A stretch of DNA of 64,000 nt from the NCBI GenBank assembly GCA_028112705.1, contig JAOGYN010000008.1, positions 20,685 to 84,684 on the forward strand. The letters run 5' to 3'. The DNA comes from GCA-002712045 sp028112705. Its GTDB lineage: Bacteria > Pseudomonadota > Alphaproteobacteria > Rhodobacterales > Rhodobacteraceae. How positions within the stretch are numbered: the stretch's first letter is position 1; the number at the start of each line of letters is the position of its first letter. Shown here one piece after another: positions 36,993-46,353 of the stretch. The notes below the pieces were generated by a model. That model was not told the DNA's origin. It saw only the letters and a program-made list of their open reading frames with translations, and did no database searches. A program made the translations under genes and the position numbers.

Positions 36993-37072
36993 TTTCAAAG
37001 AACCTCAGATAATTTTCTTAGAACCCTATGATGGATGTTTTGGATGAATGCAAGAACTTGCTTTTTTGTGAA

Positions 37073-37684
37073 CTAATACTCAACATCTGTTAATCGTGCA
37101 ACATACCTTGCCAAAGTATCAATTTCTAAATTTACTAAATCATGGACTTGCGCTTTATTCCAAGTTGTTTCTGATTTTGTATGGGAAATTAAATTAACCC
37201 CAAATATATTTTTCTCTACTTCATTAACGGTCAGGGACGTACCATTTAAAGAGACTGACCCTTTAGGTGCAATGAAACGAGAAAGGTCTTTGGGGACCTT
37301 AAAAGTTAAGCGTGTACTATCGCCTTCAGTTTCAATACTTTTAATACCAGCAACTCCATCAACGTGTCCTGAAACAATATGTCCACCTAATTCATCACCA
37401 ACTTTAAGAGAGCGTTCTAAATTTAATTTCCGACCAATTTTCCATCCATTTTTAGGTGCTGAAATTGTTGTACGTGATACGGTTTCAGCTGAAATATCTA
37501 CTTCAAACCAGTTCTTTTCGTCTGTACTGCGATCTACCACAGTTAAACAAATCCCATCGCAAGCTATTGAGGCACCTAAATCAATATTTTTTGTTGAATA
37601 ATTGCAGTTAATGCGTGCTCTGACATCGCCATTGTTCGTTAACTTTGAGATTTCACCAATATCAGAAATAATTCCAGTGAACAT
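37073..37684 (-). CDS. ribE: Riboflavin synthase, alpha subunit
   Basis: 203 residues with two tandem lumazine-binding repeats, each beginning with the recognisable block: MFTGIISDIGEI with ACDGICLTVVD in the first, and GHIVSGHVDGVAG with SLNGTSLTVNEV in the second. It dismutates two 6,7-dimethyl-8-ribityllumazine molecules to riboflavin in a trimer. It is between ribD (99-bp gap) and nusB (80 bp). The genes that often sit here in relatives, ribBA and ribH, are absent. Confidence 0.95.
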   Translation of the reverse strand: MFTGIISDIGEISKLTNNGDVRARINCNYSTKNIDLGASIACDGICLTVVDRSTDEKNWFEVDISAETVSRTTISAPKNGWKIGRKLNLERSLKVGDELGGHIVSGHVDGVAGIKSIETEGDSTRLTFKVPKDLSRFIAPKGSVSLNGTSLTVNEVEKNIFGVNLISHTKSETTWNKAQVHDLVNLEIDTLARYVARLTDVEY

Positions 37685-37783
37685 ATTTTCCCTCGCTTTG
37701 TTTCAATGTGTCTAAATGTGATTTACATCGCGTAAGCTGAAAGAGCAAGAATGGTCTTACTAGCATGATAGGTTTAAGTAGTC

Positions 37784-38890
37784 TTATGATTTACTCCAAA
37801 TAGATACAACATCTTGTCCATATTTATAAGATTCTCTTAATTTTAAAATTGGCAGTTTTGATATGGATAAGTTATCAAAATTTCCAACTACTGATCTGCC
37901 GTTTGCACCTATTAACAAGCCAGAAGTCATTGAAATAAATTCATCAATTAGGTCCGCTTTTAGAAGACTGGTAGCTAGTGAAGCTCCCCCTTCACAAAAG
38001 ATATTATTGATGCCAATTGTGCCTAAATGCTTCATGGCGTCTATTAAATCAATCTTACCGTCCATGTTGGTTTTGCATTTAATGATTTTACTACCCTGAT
38101 TGATCCAAATGCTAACCAGGCTTTGATCTACATTATGTCCACAACATATAATAGTTTTGAATTCATTTGCAGATTGGAAGATCTTACTGGTTAAGGGTGT
38201 TTTTAGGGTTGTATCAATAATGATTTTCGCAGGTTGCTGTTTTGTGGTTATATGCCTCACATTCAAGGAAGGATCGTCCATTATGGCCGTACGAGATCCA
38301 ATCATTACAGCGTCACTCTGCATACGATAAAGATGGGTAAGTTTTCTTGATCTTTCGCCTGTAATCCATTTACTTTCATTATTTTTTGTTGCTATTTTCC
38401 CATCTAAAGAGGTGGCAAGTTTTAAAGTAATTTTAGGTTTTCCATTCAAAATTCGATTAAAAAAACCAAAATGCTCATAACACGCTTCATCTTTTAAGAT
38501 TCCTTCGGTAATTGAAATTCCTGCATTTTTTAATAATTTTAAACCTTGACCTGAAACTCTTGGATCAGGATCCCTGGTAGCTATAACTATCCGTGCAACG
38601 TTTGCTCTTATTAGTGAGGACGTACATGGCTTCGTTTTACCTGTATGGGCACAAGGCTCAAGGGTCACGTAAGCAGTGCTGTTAGCTGACGCTGCACCCG
38701 CACTCTTTAAGGCCTGAGTTTCTGCATGTGGCCTTCCTGTTGGTGCTGTCCAGCCCCGGCCTATTAGCTTGTCGTCCTTTACAATAACGCAACCAACGTT
38801 TGGATTTGGCCAAGTCGCCCCTTTAGTTCTCTTTGCTAAAGAAAGAGCCACACTCATCCACTTTTTATCTATAGTATTTTGTGTAGTCAT
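37784..38890 (-). CDS. ribD: Bifunctional riboflavin deaminase/reductase RibD
   Basis: 368 residues. The N-terminal cytidine-deaminase-like domain has the zinc site HAE (GRPHAETQALKSAG) and PCAHTGKTKPC; the C-terminal reductase domain starts near residue 150 (PKITLKLATSLDGKIA) with the NADPH-site stretch IFCEGGASLATSLL. It catalyses two successive riboflavin-pathway steps. Its ATG shares one base with the nrdR stop (TAATG), so translation is coupled. Confidence 0.95.
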   Translation of the reverse strand: MTTQNTIDKKWMSVALSLAKRTKGATWPNPNVGCVIVKDDKLIGRGWTAPTGRPHAETQALKSAGAASANSTAYVTLEPCAHTGKTKPCTSSLIRANVARIVIATRDPDPRVSGQGLKLLKNAGISITEGILKDEACYEHFGFFNRILNGKPKITLKLATSLDGKIATKNNESKWITGERSRKLTHLYRMQSDAVMIGSRTAIMDDPSLNVRHITTKQQPAKIIIDTTLKTPLTSKIFQSANEFKTIICCGHNVDQSLVSIWINQGSKIIKCKTNMDGKIDLIDAMKHLGTIGINNIFCEGGASLATSLLKADLIDEFISMTSGLLIGANGRSVVGNFDNLSISKLPILKLRESYKYGQDVVSIWSKS

Positions 38891-39354
38891 TATTCTTCGG
38901 TTGTTGGTGGCCGTAATTCATGGACAAAATCTTCAAAATCATCAGCTTCTTGAAAGTTTTTGTAAACACTGGCGAATCTGACATAGGCTACGGTATCAAT
39001 TCGAGCTAAAGTTTCCATTACGATTTCTCCAATTTTTTCATAAGAAATATCTGTTTCGCCCATACTTTCTAACCGTCTAACAATTCCGCTTATCATTTGA
39101 TCTATTCTATCAATTTCGATTGGTCTCTTTTGTAACGCAATTCTTATTGAGCGTTCTAACTTGTCACGATCAAAGTCTTCACGTTTGCCGCTTCTTTTTA
39201 TTACTACAAGATCTCTTAGCTGAACGCGTTCATATGTGGTAAATCTCCCACCACAGGCTGAACAGAAGCGTCTCCTTCGGATTGCCACATGGTCTTCAGC
39301 TGGACGACTATCCTTCACCTGTGTATCAACATTTCCACAAAATGGGCATCTCAT
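38890..39354 (-). CDS. nrdR: NrdR ribonucleotide-reductase repressor
   Basis: 154 residues. The N-terminal zinc ribbon uses C3, C6, C31 and C34 (MRCPFCGN ... CSACGGRFTTYE), followed by an ATP-cone domain (VIKRSGKREDFDRDKLERSI, then MGETDISYEKIGEIVM). NrdR senses ATP/dATP and represses nrd genes by binding NrdR boxes. First gene of the rib-nusB operon; 5' of it is a 176-bp AT-rich gap and then a decayed gene. Confidence 0.96.
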   Translation of the reverse strand: MRCPFCGNVDTQVKDSRPAEDHVAIRRRRFCSACGGRFTTYERVQLRDLVVIKRSGKREDFDRDKLERSIRIALQKRPIEIDRIDQMISGIVRRLESMGETDISYEKIGEIVMETLARIDTVAYVRFASVYKNFQEADDFEDFVHELRPPTTEE

Positions 39355-39530
39355 ATTGAAGTCCTTTAATAGGTGTTAAAATCATTAGTCATACTATATG
39401 CAACCGTTATGATTTTGTGTAGAGTTTTTATTTACGGATAACACTATATGTAGTTTTATTTTATTTTAGTTTATAAACAAAAGTTTTAAAGAGCTATTTT
39501 TTAAATAAATAAAGCAATCATAACAGCGTT

Positions 39531-40899
39531 TTGATTTTTTCTGTTTTATCTTTTTTAGCATTTTATTTTGAATTAATTGACGATGAGGTTTATTATAATC
39601 TTTGGTCATCTTCTATATCTTTTGGTTATTACGATCATGTCCCAATGATAGCATGGTGGATTTATGCTGGAAAATTTGTTTTTGGTGAAACGGTAATAGT
39701 TGTGAGAATTTTAACCTATGTTGCTTTTTTTCTTGTCAGTATTTTAATCGCTAGAATGGTTTTTTGATTGGTGGAAGAGATCGAATCTTGATGACAGTAC
39801 TCTTATTCAATATAATGGTGCCTGTTATGGGTTTAGGTTTTATCTCGACGCCAGACACCCCCTTAATTTTATTCTGGACCAGTACCTTCTGAGCAACATT
39901 GGAAGGTCTATTTAATAAAACCCATGGTACTGGTTACTAGTGGGTTTTTTTTGCTGCTTTAGCTATTTTATCAAAATTTAATACATTATTTTATATCTTA
40001 GCTTTGTTTGGATGGTGCATTTTTTTTAAATAGAGGCAGGGGAAACTTAGATCGCCATTTATATGGATGGGTGTCGCGATAGGACTATTAATATTATCAC
40101 CTTCAATTTACTGGAACTATGAAAATGACTGGATTGGTTTAGAAAAGCAATTTGGACGTTTATTGAATAAAACAGTGGAATTATATTTCCTGTTTGAATT
40201 TCTTTTATCGTTTGTAATATTTACAACGCCACTTGTGTTTGTATTTGCTGTTTTTGGGTTTTTTAAAATTACGAATTCAGGAGTTTGGTTTTATGGGTAC
40301 ATTTACTGATTATATTTTATTTTCTAAATCATTCACTGTCAAAACGTATTCAAGGAAACTGGATGATCATTATATTTCCTTGGATAGCAATATTAACTGT
40401 GTTGGGTTTGCAAAATTTACACAAATTCTGGAGTAATTTAACTGTATTCTTTGGGTCATTTTTAACCATCTTTGTATTAATAATAGGAATGAATCCATAC
40501 GTTGTCGTTTTTTCGGGTGACAATCCATTCAATCAAATGAGAGGTTGGGAACGGATTAAACCTGAATTTCAAACCCATCTGAAAATGGCAGAATGGGTTG
40601 CAGTTACAGATTACGCAATGATTGGGCGTGTTTCTTGGTTATTAGGTTCCAGCTCCAAAGTATGGGCTTTAAATGAACCTCACAGATATCTTTTTAGAGA
40701 CAGCTTTCCATCAAGGCTTTGTAATGTTCCATGAATATTAGTTGAAAAAATTAATCTGAAAAGTGAAAAAAATGTTGTTGTTGTTGGGTAGGCAGACATT
40801 CCGGTAGTTTATATAAGTCAAGGGGTCGGAGAAACAGAATTAGTACGATATAAGTTAACGAGATTTGATAAAGTAAACGAGAGCGAGTATTGCACTTAA
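39531..40899 (+). pseudogene. Decayed glycosyltransferase family 39 (ArnT/PMT-like) gene
   Basis: Fragments in three frames together read as one GT39 membrane glycosyltransferase. The first (39531-39767) has DDEVYYNLWSSSISFGYYDH followed by VPMIAWW, the family's catalytic Asp region. The second frame carries FISTPDTPLILFW, AALAILSKFNTLFYI and RSPFIWMGVAIGL but is cut by TGA (39890-39892), TAG (39938-39940) and TAG (40031-40033). The third (from about 40310) has the QGNWMIIIFPWIA block and continues past a further stop to TAA at 40899. At least two frame changes and four stops make it non-functional. Relatives transfer sugars from polyprenyl carriers to lipid A or proteins. It ends 13 bp from the rpoD stop. 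Confidence 0.88.
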
Positions 40900-40912
40900 A
40901 TAATAGTTTTGT

Positions 40913-42892
40913 TTACTGCTCTAAGAAGCTTTTTAATTTTCTCGATCTGCTAGGGTGTTTTAATTTTCTTAATGCTTTTGCTTCAATTTGACGTATTCTT
41001 TCTCTAGTAACACTGAATTGTTGACCAACTTCCTCCAGTGTATGATCTGTATTCATTCCAATTCCAAATCTCATTCTTAGCACTCTTTCTTCTCTTGGGG
41101 TGAGAGAAGAAAGGACCCTAGTTGTCGTATCTTTTAGATTATCTTGTATCGCAGAGTCTAAAGGTAAAATAGCATTTTTATCTTCTATGAAGTCCCCCAA
41201 TTGGCTGTCTTCTTCATCACCAATTGGTGTTTCCAAACTAATAGGCTCTTTAGCAATTTTCATTACTTTTCGAACTTTATCCAATGGCATTTGTAATTTC
41301 TCTGCTAATTCTTCAGGTGTTGGCTCTCTTCCAATTTCGTGCAACATTTGTCGACCAGTTCGCACTAATTTATTTATTGTTTCTATCATATGGACTGGTA
41401 TTCTGATTGTTCGAGCTTGGTCTGCAATTGACCTTGTGATTGCTTGTCTTATCCACCATGTTGCATAGGTACTGAATTTATAACCTCTTCTGTATTCAAA
41501 TTTATCAACAGCTTTCATCAATCCAATGTTGCCTTCCTGAATTAAATCGAGAAATTGTAGTCCTCTGTTAGTATATTTTTTTGCTATCGAAATAACTAAT
41601 CTTAAATTTGCTTCAACCATTTCTTTTTTTGCTTGTCGCGCTTCTTTTTCGCCCTTTTGAACTTGGCTTACTATTCGCCGAAATTCTGAAATGTCTAGGC
41701 CAATATATAACCCTACTTGTGACATTTCTTCACGAAGCTCTTCAATTTTTGGTTTGGATCTTTCAATGAGGGCAGACCATCCTCTACCAGTTTTGTTTGA
41801 AATATCTTTTAACCAGGTAGGGTCTAATTCACGGTCTCGATAAGCTTCTATAAACTCTCTTCTATTAATACGTGCTTGATCAGCAAGCTTAACCATCTGA
41901 CTGTCGATTGACATTATACGTCTGTTTATCCCGTATAGTTGGTCAATTAGAGCCTCAATACGATTGTTATGCAAATGAAGAGAATTAACTAGATCTACGA
42001 TTTTTAATCGCAATTCTTGGTATTTTTTCTCTGCTTTTTCTGAAAATTTATCTGCAACATTTAAAGTTGCAGACATCCTAGTTTTCTGCATGGCAGCTAA
42101 GGCTTCATAATAGCCAGCAATTTGCCCAAGAGTTTCTAAAACCTGCGGCTTAAGAGCGTCCTCCATAGCTGCCAAAGAAACGTTGGCTTGCTCCTCGTCT
42201 TCATCATCATCATCATCAGAATGAATTAAATTTCCATCAGCATCATATTCTGGGTTATTTTCAACGTTCTTTGTAGCTGAAGGTGTTGGAGGGACTTCTG
42301 GAGGGATTAATGAGCTTTCTCCATCTTCGTCTAATGTATTTCCGAATGTAGTTTCTAAATCAATTACATCCCTTAAAAGAATATCTTCTTCCAATAACTC
42401 GTCACGCCAAATAGTGATTGCTTGAAAGGTTAATGGGCTTTCGCAAAGGCCTAGAATCATTGTGTTTCGGCCAGCTTCGATTCTCTTCGCAATGGCGATT
42501 TCACCTTCACGACTCAATAATTCAACTGATCCCATTTCTCTCAAATACATTCGTACTGGATCGTCGGTACGGTCTAGTTTCTCAGCGCCAGCACCAGCAA
42601 GAGCAACTCCACGGGCACCTTCGTCGACCACTACTACAGCATTTTCTGCCTCGTCTGAGTCTTCATCTTCAATAATGTTGATACCCATCTCTGAGAGCAT
42701 GGACATTACGTCTTCTATTTGTTCAGAGCTAACTTGATTTGGTGGAAGAGCTTTGTTCAAACCATCATACGTGATGTAACCTCTTGCTCTTGCTTCTGAG
42801 ATCATTTTTTTAATTGCAGTTTGACTGATGTCTAAACCTTCACCATCATTTTGATCTTCACTTTTTGCAATTTCGGCATCTTTGGCAGCCAT
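40913..42892 (-). CDS. rpoD: Primary RNA polymerase sigma factor RpoD (sigma-70)
   Basis: 659 residues. Region 1.1 is at the N-terminus (KKMISEARARGYITYDGLNK), then 1.2 (DPVRMYLREMGSVELLSREG), a large acidic non-conserved region with a poly-Asp/Glu stretch, region 2 (FSTYATWWIRQAITRSIADQ), region 3 (RTGRQMLHEIGREPTPEELA) and region 4.2 (EVGQQFSVTRERIRQIEAKA). A strong Shine-Dalgarno sequence, TAGGAGATCAA, precedes the ATG. It is 83 bp downstream of dnaG, the classic macromolecular synthesis order. Confidence 0.97.
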   Translation of the reverse strand: MAAKDAEIAKSEDQNDGEGLDISQTAIKKMISEARARGYITYDGLNKALPPNQVSSEQIEDVMSMLSEMGINIIEDEDSDEAENAVVVVDEGARGVALAGAGAEKLDRTDDPVRMYLREMGSVELLSREGEIAIAKRIEAGRNTMILGLCESPLTFQAITIWRDELLEEDILLRDVIDLETTFGNTLDEDGESSLIPPEVPPTPSATKNVENNPEYDADGNLIHSDDDDDEDEEQANVSLAAMEDALKPQVLETLGQIAGYYEALAAMQKTRMSATLNVADKFSEKAEKKYQELRLKIVDLVNSLHLHNNRIEALIDQLYGINRRIMSIDSQMVKLADQARINRREFIEAYRDRELDPTWLKDISNKTGRGWSALIERSKPKIEELREEMSQVGLYIGLDISEFRRIVSQVQKGEKEARQAKKEMVEANLRLVISIAKKYTNRGLQFLDLIQEGNIGLMKAVDKFEYRRGYKFSTYATWWIRQAITRSIADQARTIRIPVHMIETINKLVRTGRQMLHEIGREPTPEELAEKLQMPLDKVRKVMKIAKEPISLETPIGDEEDSQLGDFIEDKNAILPLDSAIQDNLKDTTTRVLSSLTPREERVLRMRFGIGMNTDHTLEEVGQQFSVTRERIRQIEAKALRKLKHPSRSRKLKSFLEQ

Positions 42893-42975
42893 TTGATCTC
42901 CTAGGTTTTTGTTTTTAACGAATCACTTACTTTAGAACCGAATCAACTATGCGAATCAAGGAGTCGCAATGATTA

Positions 42976-44901
42976 TTATTTGTTTTTTTTGACCCAAGCT
43001 TCATTATCAATTAGATTTTGTAAGAAATCAGTCATCTCACCCTTGTCCTCGCCAGCCTCTTGCGCTTCTTCTAGCGTACTTCGTTGGGCTTTAGAGCGCG
43101 CATCAGTGGCCTGACCTAGGCGCCAAGTTAAGCTCTCACTTGCAGCAGAGTTTAAATCTTCGATGGCATCTCGAATTTCTTTTTTCATTCCTTCTGACGT
43201 CTCGAGCTTGGTGAATTCTTCTTTTAAAATTTTTATAGCCATTGTTTTTTGATTATTCTTTTGTAGGGCTGGTGATATTTTTACATACGGATTGTTCAGT
43301 ATATCTTTAATTAATTTTGAAAATTTTGTATTTAATAAATTAATTATCTCCTCTGGTTTGTTATCAATATTTTGTAAGATATGGTTGCGTAATTCAATGT
43401 AATTTTTATTTTGTAATTCCATTCTTTCAAGGCGGTATGAAAATTCTTTCATTAATTCTGGGTGAGTAAATAATATTGCAAATATAACCACATCTCTTAC
43501 AGACTTTACAGTTTTTTCGTTTGAAGATTTTGTTGCTAAGGTGGATGATTTAGCACCTATAGTGGCAAACGTGTTTTTCTTATTTTTAGTAAAGATGTTA
43601 GACTTTGTAATGCCAGTTGTTCTTAAAAGGTCAGATCTTTTTGCCTTCAATGCTGCAAAATAATGATTTCGTATAGTAGGTTCGAGTATTTTTTTTGTTA
43701 TATTTTTTAGAGAAGCATCAAAAGCAGCGCGACGATCAGGGCTATCAAGATTTTGCCCTTCCAATGCGCGTTGCCAAAGTAAATCAATCATTGGAACGGC
43801 ATTTTGAATAATTTCCTTCATTCGTTCTTTACCATCTGACTTGATTATATCATCTGGGTCCTGACCTTGGGGTAGGACAGCAAAACGCAGAGATTTCCCA
43901 ATAGTTAATAAAGGTAGAGCTAGGTCAATAGCTCTCATTGCTGCGTTAATGCCGGCTTGATCTCCATCCAAGGCAATCACAGGTTCGTCAGTTAATCGCC
44001 ACATCATTCTTAACTGGCTCTCTGTTATGGCAGTCCCCAATGGGGCTACGGCTGCATTGAAACCTGCGGCAGTCAATGCAATGACATCCATATAACCTTC
44101 TGCAACAATTAAATGGTTACCCTTCTTTAAGTTATCACGGGCATTCTTATGGTTGTATAAAGTTCTACCCTTATCAAACAGTGAGCTTTCAGGAGAATTT
44201 ATATATTTTGCGGGCGCGTTTGGATCCAACGCCCGTCCACCAAAAGCTATGCTTTTCCCTCTAATGTCTTTAATTGGAAAAATTATTCGATTTCTAAATC
44301 GATCATAGGTTTTTTTACCATCATCCGATTTTGCCACCAAACCCGCTTCAATCATTTTTTCTACAGAGATATTTTTAGCTGAAAGGTGTTTTTCTAATTG
44401 ATTAGCGTTGTTGGGAGCAAAGCCAATTTGGAACATAACCTGCCATTCTTTTTTCAATTGTCTTTTCTTCATGTAAGCTTGGGCGATATGACCAGCTTCA
44501 CTTTTTAGCTGATTTTGGTAAAAAATATTTGCCTCCTCAACAATTTCTGAAAGTGAGTCGCGCTTTTTAGATATTTCAACTGCTTTAGGATCTTGAGCCG
44601 GGACTGTCATTCCACATTCTCGGGCTAGAATTTCTACAGCTTCCATAAAATTAACATTTTCTGTTTCTCGTATAAAACTCAAAGCATCACCCTTTGCCTG
44701 ACACCCAAAACAGTAATAAAATCCTTTTTTATCATCAACGTGGAATGATGCTGTTTTTTCTTGATGAAAGGGGCAGGGAGCCCAATAATCGCCTCTATTG
44801 ATATTTGTTTTTTTTTGATCCCATGAAATTTTTCTACCAGCCACCTGAGCAATTGACGTCCGTGTTCGAAGCTCGTCGAAAAATTCTGTTGGTAAAGACA
44901 T
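42976..44901 (-). CDS. dnaG: DNA primase DnaG
   Basis: 641 residues. The zinc-binding domain uses C43, H46, C64 and C67 (CPFHQEKT ... YYCFGC). The Toprim catalytic core has VAEGYMDVIALTAAGF and later EPVIALDGDQAG, followed by a helicase-binding C-terminal domain that is poorly conserved, as usual. It synthesises RNA primers and partners with DnaB, encoded 24 kb away. It precedes rpoD on the same strand. Confidence 0.96.
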   Translation of the reverse strand: MSLPTEFFDELRTRTSIAQVAGRKISWDQKKTNINRGDYWAPCPFHQEKTASFHVDDKKGFYYCFGCQAKGDALSFIRETENVNFMEAVEILARECGMTVPAQDPKAVEISKKRDSLSEIVEEANIFYQNQLKSEAGHIAQAYMKKRQLKKEWQVMFQIGFAPNNANQLEKHLSAKNISVEKMIEAGLVAKSDDGKKTYDRFRNRIIFPIKDIRGKSIAFGGRALDPNAPAKYINSPESSLFDKGRTLYNHKNARDNLKKGNHLIVAEGYMDVIALTAAGFNAAVAPLGTAITESQLRMMWRLTDEPVIALDGDQAGINAAMRAIDLALPLLTIGKSLRFAVLPQGQDPDDIIKSDGKERMKEIIQNAVPMIDLLWQRALEGQNLDSPDRRAAFDASLKNITKKILEPTIRNHYFAALKAKRSDLLRTTGITKSNIFTKNKKNTFATIGAKSSTLATKSSNEKTVKSVRDVVIFAILFTHPELMKEFSYRLERMELQNKNYIELRNHILQNIDNKPEEIINLLNTKFSKLIKDILNNPYVKISPALQKNNQKTMAIKILKEEFTKLETSEGMKKEIRDAIEDLNSAASESLTWRLGQATDARSKAQRSTLEEAQEAGEDKGEMTDFLQNLIDNEAWVKKNK

Positions 44902-44939
44902 ATTATTGTTATCCTCTTAGAAATTTTTAGACAAATGCG

Positions 44940-45248
44940 TCATTTAATTTTAACTACTTGTCGTATATTATTTGTATTACTATCGTAGATTAAAATCTCA
45001 TTACTTTCTGTCACTATCGCATACCAATCAGTTCCTTTAGTAAATGCCTTTGCTACTTTATCATTTGGTAAGATTATTTCTTTTGGTATGTTGATTGAAA
45101 AGTCATTATTTAAATCTTTCATTTTAATGACAATCAAGAAAACTAAAGTTATAATACCACAAATCATTGTTATAGTTAGTACCGTTACTAATAATCTTAA
45201 AAACCTTAAATTTTTGGGCTCAATAAAATCTTCTGGAGTTTTTGACAT
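44940..45248 (-). CDS. Small single-pass membrane protein, DUF6476-like
   Basis: 102 residues. A cytosolic N-terminus ends in NLRFLRLLVTVLTITMICGI, giving one membrane helix (about 18-42), followed by a small predicted periplasmic beta domain with the pattern WYAIVTESNEILIYDSNT. This matches my recollection of the DUF6476 family found beside the pseudouridine synthase gene in roseobacters; no function is known. Its ATG is interlocked with that of rluD on the opposite strand (shared CATG at 45246-45249). Its Shine-Dalgarno candidate GAAGGG lies inside the rluD coding region. It is 38 bp upstream of dnaG. Confidence 0.75.
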   Translation of the reverse strand: MSKTPEDFIEPKNLRFLRLLVTVLTITMICGIITLVFLIVIKMKDLNNDFSINIPKEIILPNDKVAKAFTKGTDWYAIVTESNEILIYDSNTNNIRQVVKIK

Positions 45249-46284
45249 GAATTCGTACCCTTCTCAGGTTTTAGAGATAACATTATTTCCAGAGACAGCA
45301 AAGCGCTTAGATAAAGCTCTTGCTGATGCCGTTTCGGAAAAATACACATTGTCCAGATCCCGTTTGAAAAAGCTTATCGAAGCTGGATGTGTAATATCGT
45401 CTGATAATGGTTTAGTAGCTACTCTGAAAACAAAAGTTATTCCAAATAGCAATTGGGAAATCACTCTAGAAGCGCCAGAAATTACAAACATTTCTGCAGA
45501 GGATTTGAAAATTGACATAGCTTTCGAAGATGAGCACTTAATTGTGATAAATAAGGCTGCTGGAATGGTGGTCCATCCAGCGCCTGGTTCGCCAAGTGGA
45601 ACTTTAGTAAATGCTTTGATGTTTCATTGTGGTTCAAGTTTGTCGGGAGTTGGCGGCAGAAAACGCCCTGGTATTGTTCATAGAATTGATAAGAATACTA
45701 GTGGATTACTAGTCGTAGCTAAAACGGATGTTGCACATTCAGGTTTGGCTTCTCAGTTTGAAAACCATTCTATATCACGTCACTATAAAGCTTTTTGTTA
45801 TGGTGTTATAAATAAGTTAGATACTCGTCTTAATAGCCATCCGAAAATTAAATTTGAAAAATCAGAAACATTAATGATTTCAGGTAATATCTCGAGGCAT
45901 CGTTTTGATAGAAAAAAAATGGCAGTTTTTGATAACATAGGTCGTAGGGCGGTTACCCGATGTAAAAACGAAGTTGTTTATGGTGAATCTGCTACAAGGT
46001 TAGATTGTTGGTTGGAGACTGGGCGAACTCATCAGATTCGAGTGCATTTAGCACATATAGGGCATGGATTAATTGGTGACCCAGTTTACGGAAGTCGACG
46101 AAAATTTAAGGTAAAGTCTTTAGAGGAAAAAGATGTGGAATTTTTAGATAATTTCAGAAGGCAAGCATTACATGCGACATCATTAGCATTTATCCATCCG
46201 GTCACAAATGAACCTGTTTCGTTCAACAGTGATCTTCCGAAGGATTTGATAGAATTGGATGCTATTTTAAAAAAAATACGCTGA
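45247..46284 (+). CDS. rluD: Ribosomal large-subunit pseudouridine synthase, RluD/RluA family
   Basis: Start at the ATG at 45247: GGAG at 45235-45238 is 8 nt upstream, and homologues begin here; the longer frame to 45088 is antisense to the DUF6476-like gene. 345 residues: S4 domain (RLDKALADAVSEKYTLSRSR), then the catalytic domain with HRIDKNTSGLLVVAKT, whose Asp is the nucleophile, and the TGRTHQIRVHLAHIGHGLIG block. RluD modifies helix 69 of 23S rRNA. It precedes rpoH, an order conserved in alphaproteobacteria. Confidence 0.92.
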   Translation: MNSYPSQVLEITLFPETAKRLDKALADAVSEKYTLSRSRLKKLIEAGCVISSDNGLVATLKTKVIPNSNWEITLEAPEITNISAEDLKIDIAFEDEHLIVINKAAGMVVHPAPGSPSGTLVNALMFHCGSSLSGVGGRKRPGIVHRIDKNTSGLLVVAKTDVAHSGLASQFENHSISRHYKAFCYGVINKLDTRLNSHPKIKFEKSETLMISGNISRHRFDRKKMAVFDNIGRRAVTRCKNEVVYGESATRLDCWLETGRTHQIRVHLAHIGHGLIGDPVYGSRRKFKVKSLEEKDVEFLDNFRRQALHATSLAFIHPVTNEPVSFNSDLPKDLIELDAILKKIR

Positions 46285-46289
46285 AAACC

Positions 46290-46318
46290 TTGGATTTTTT
46301 ACATGTAGTCCTTATATA
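46290..46318 (+). promoter_or_regulatory. Candidate sigma-70 promoter for rpoH
   Basis: TTGGAT (46290-46295) and TATATA (46313-46318) are separated by exactly 17 bp, and lie 36 bp before the rpoH ATG. Each hexamer has two mismatches to the consensus. It would allow rpoH to be transcribed independently of rluD. Confidence 0.4.
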
Positions 46319-46353
46319 CCTATTAATATTGAATAATTTAAAGTGAGTTGGAA

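Noticed and set aside
40233..40436. Small open frame as a separate gene inside the GT39 remnant
   Set aside because: It is an alternative frame of the decayed glycosyltransferase, with no start signal or independent similarity.
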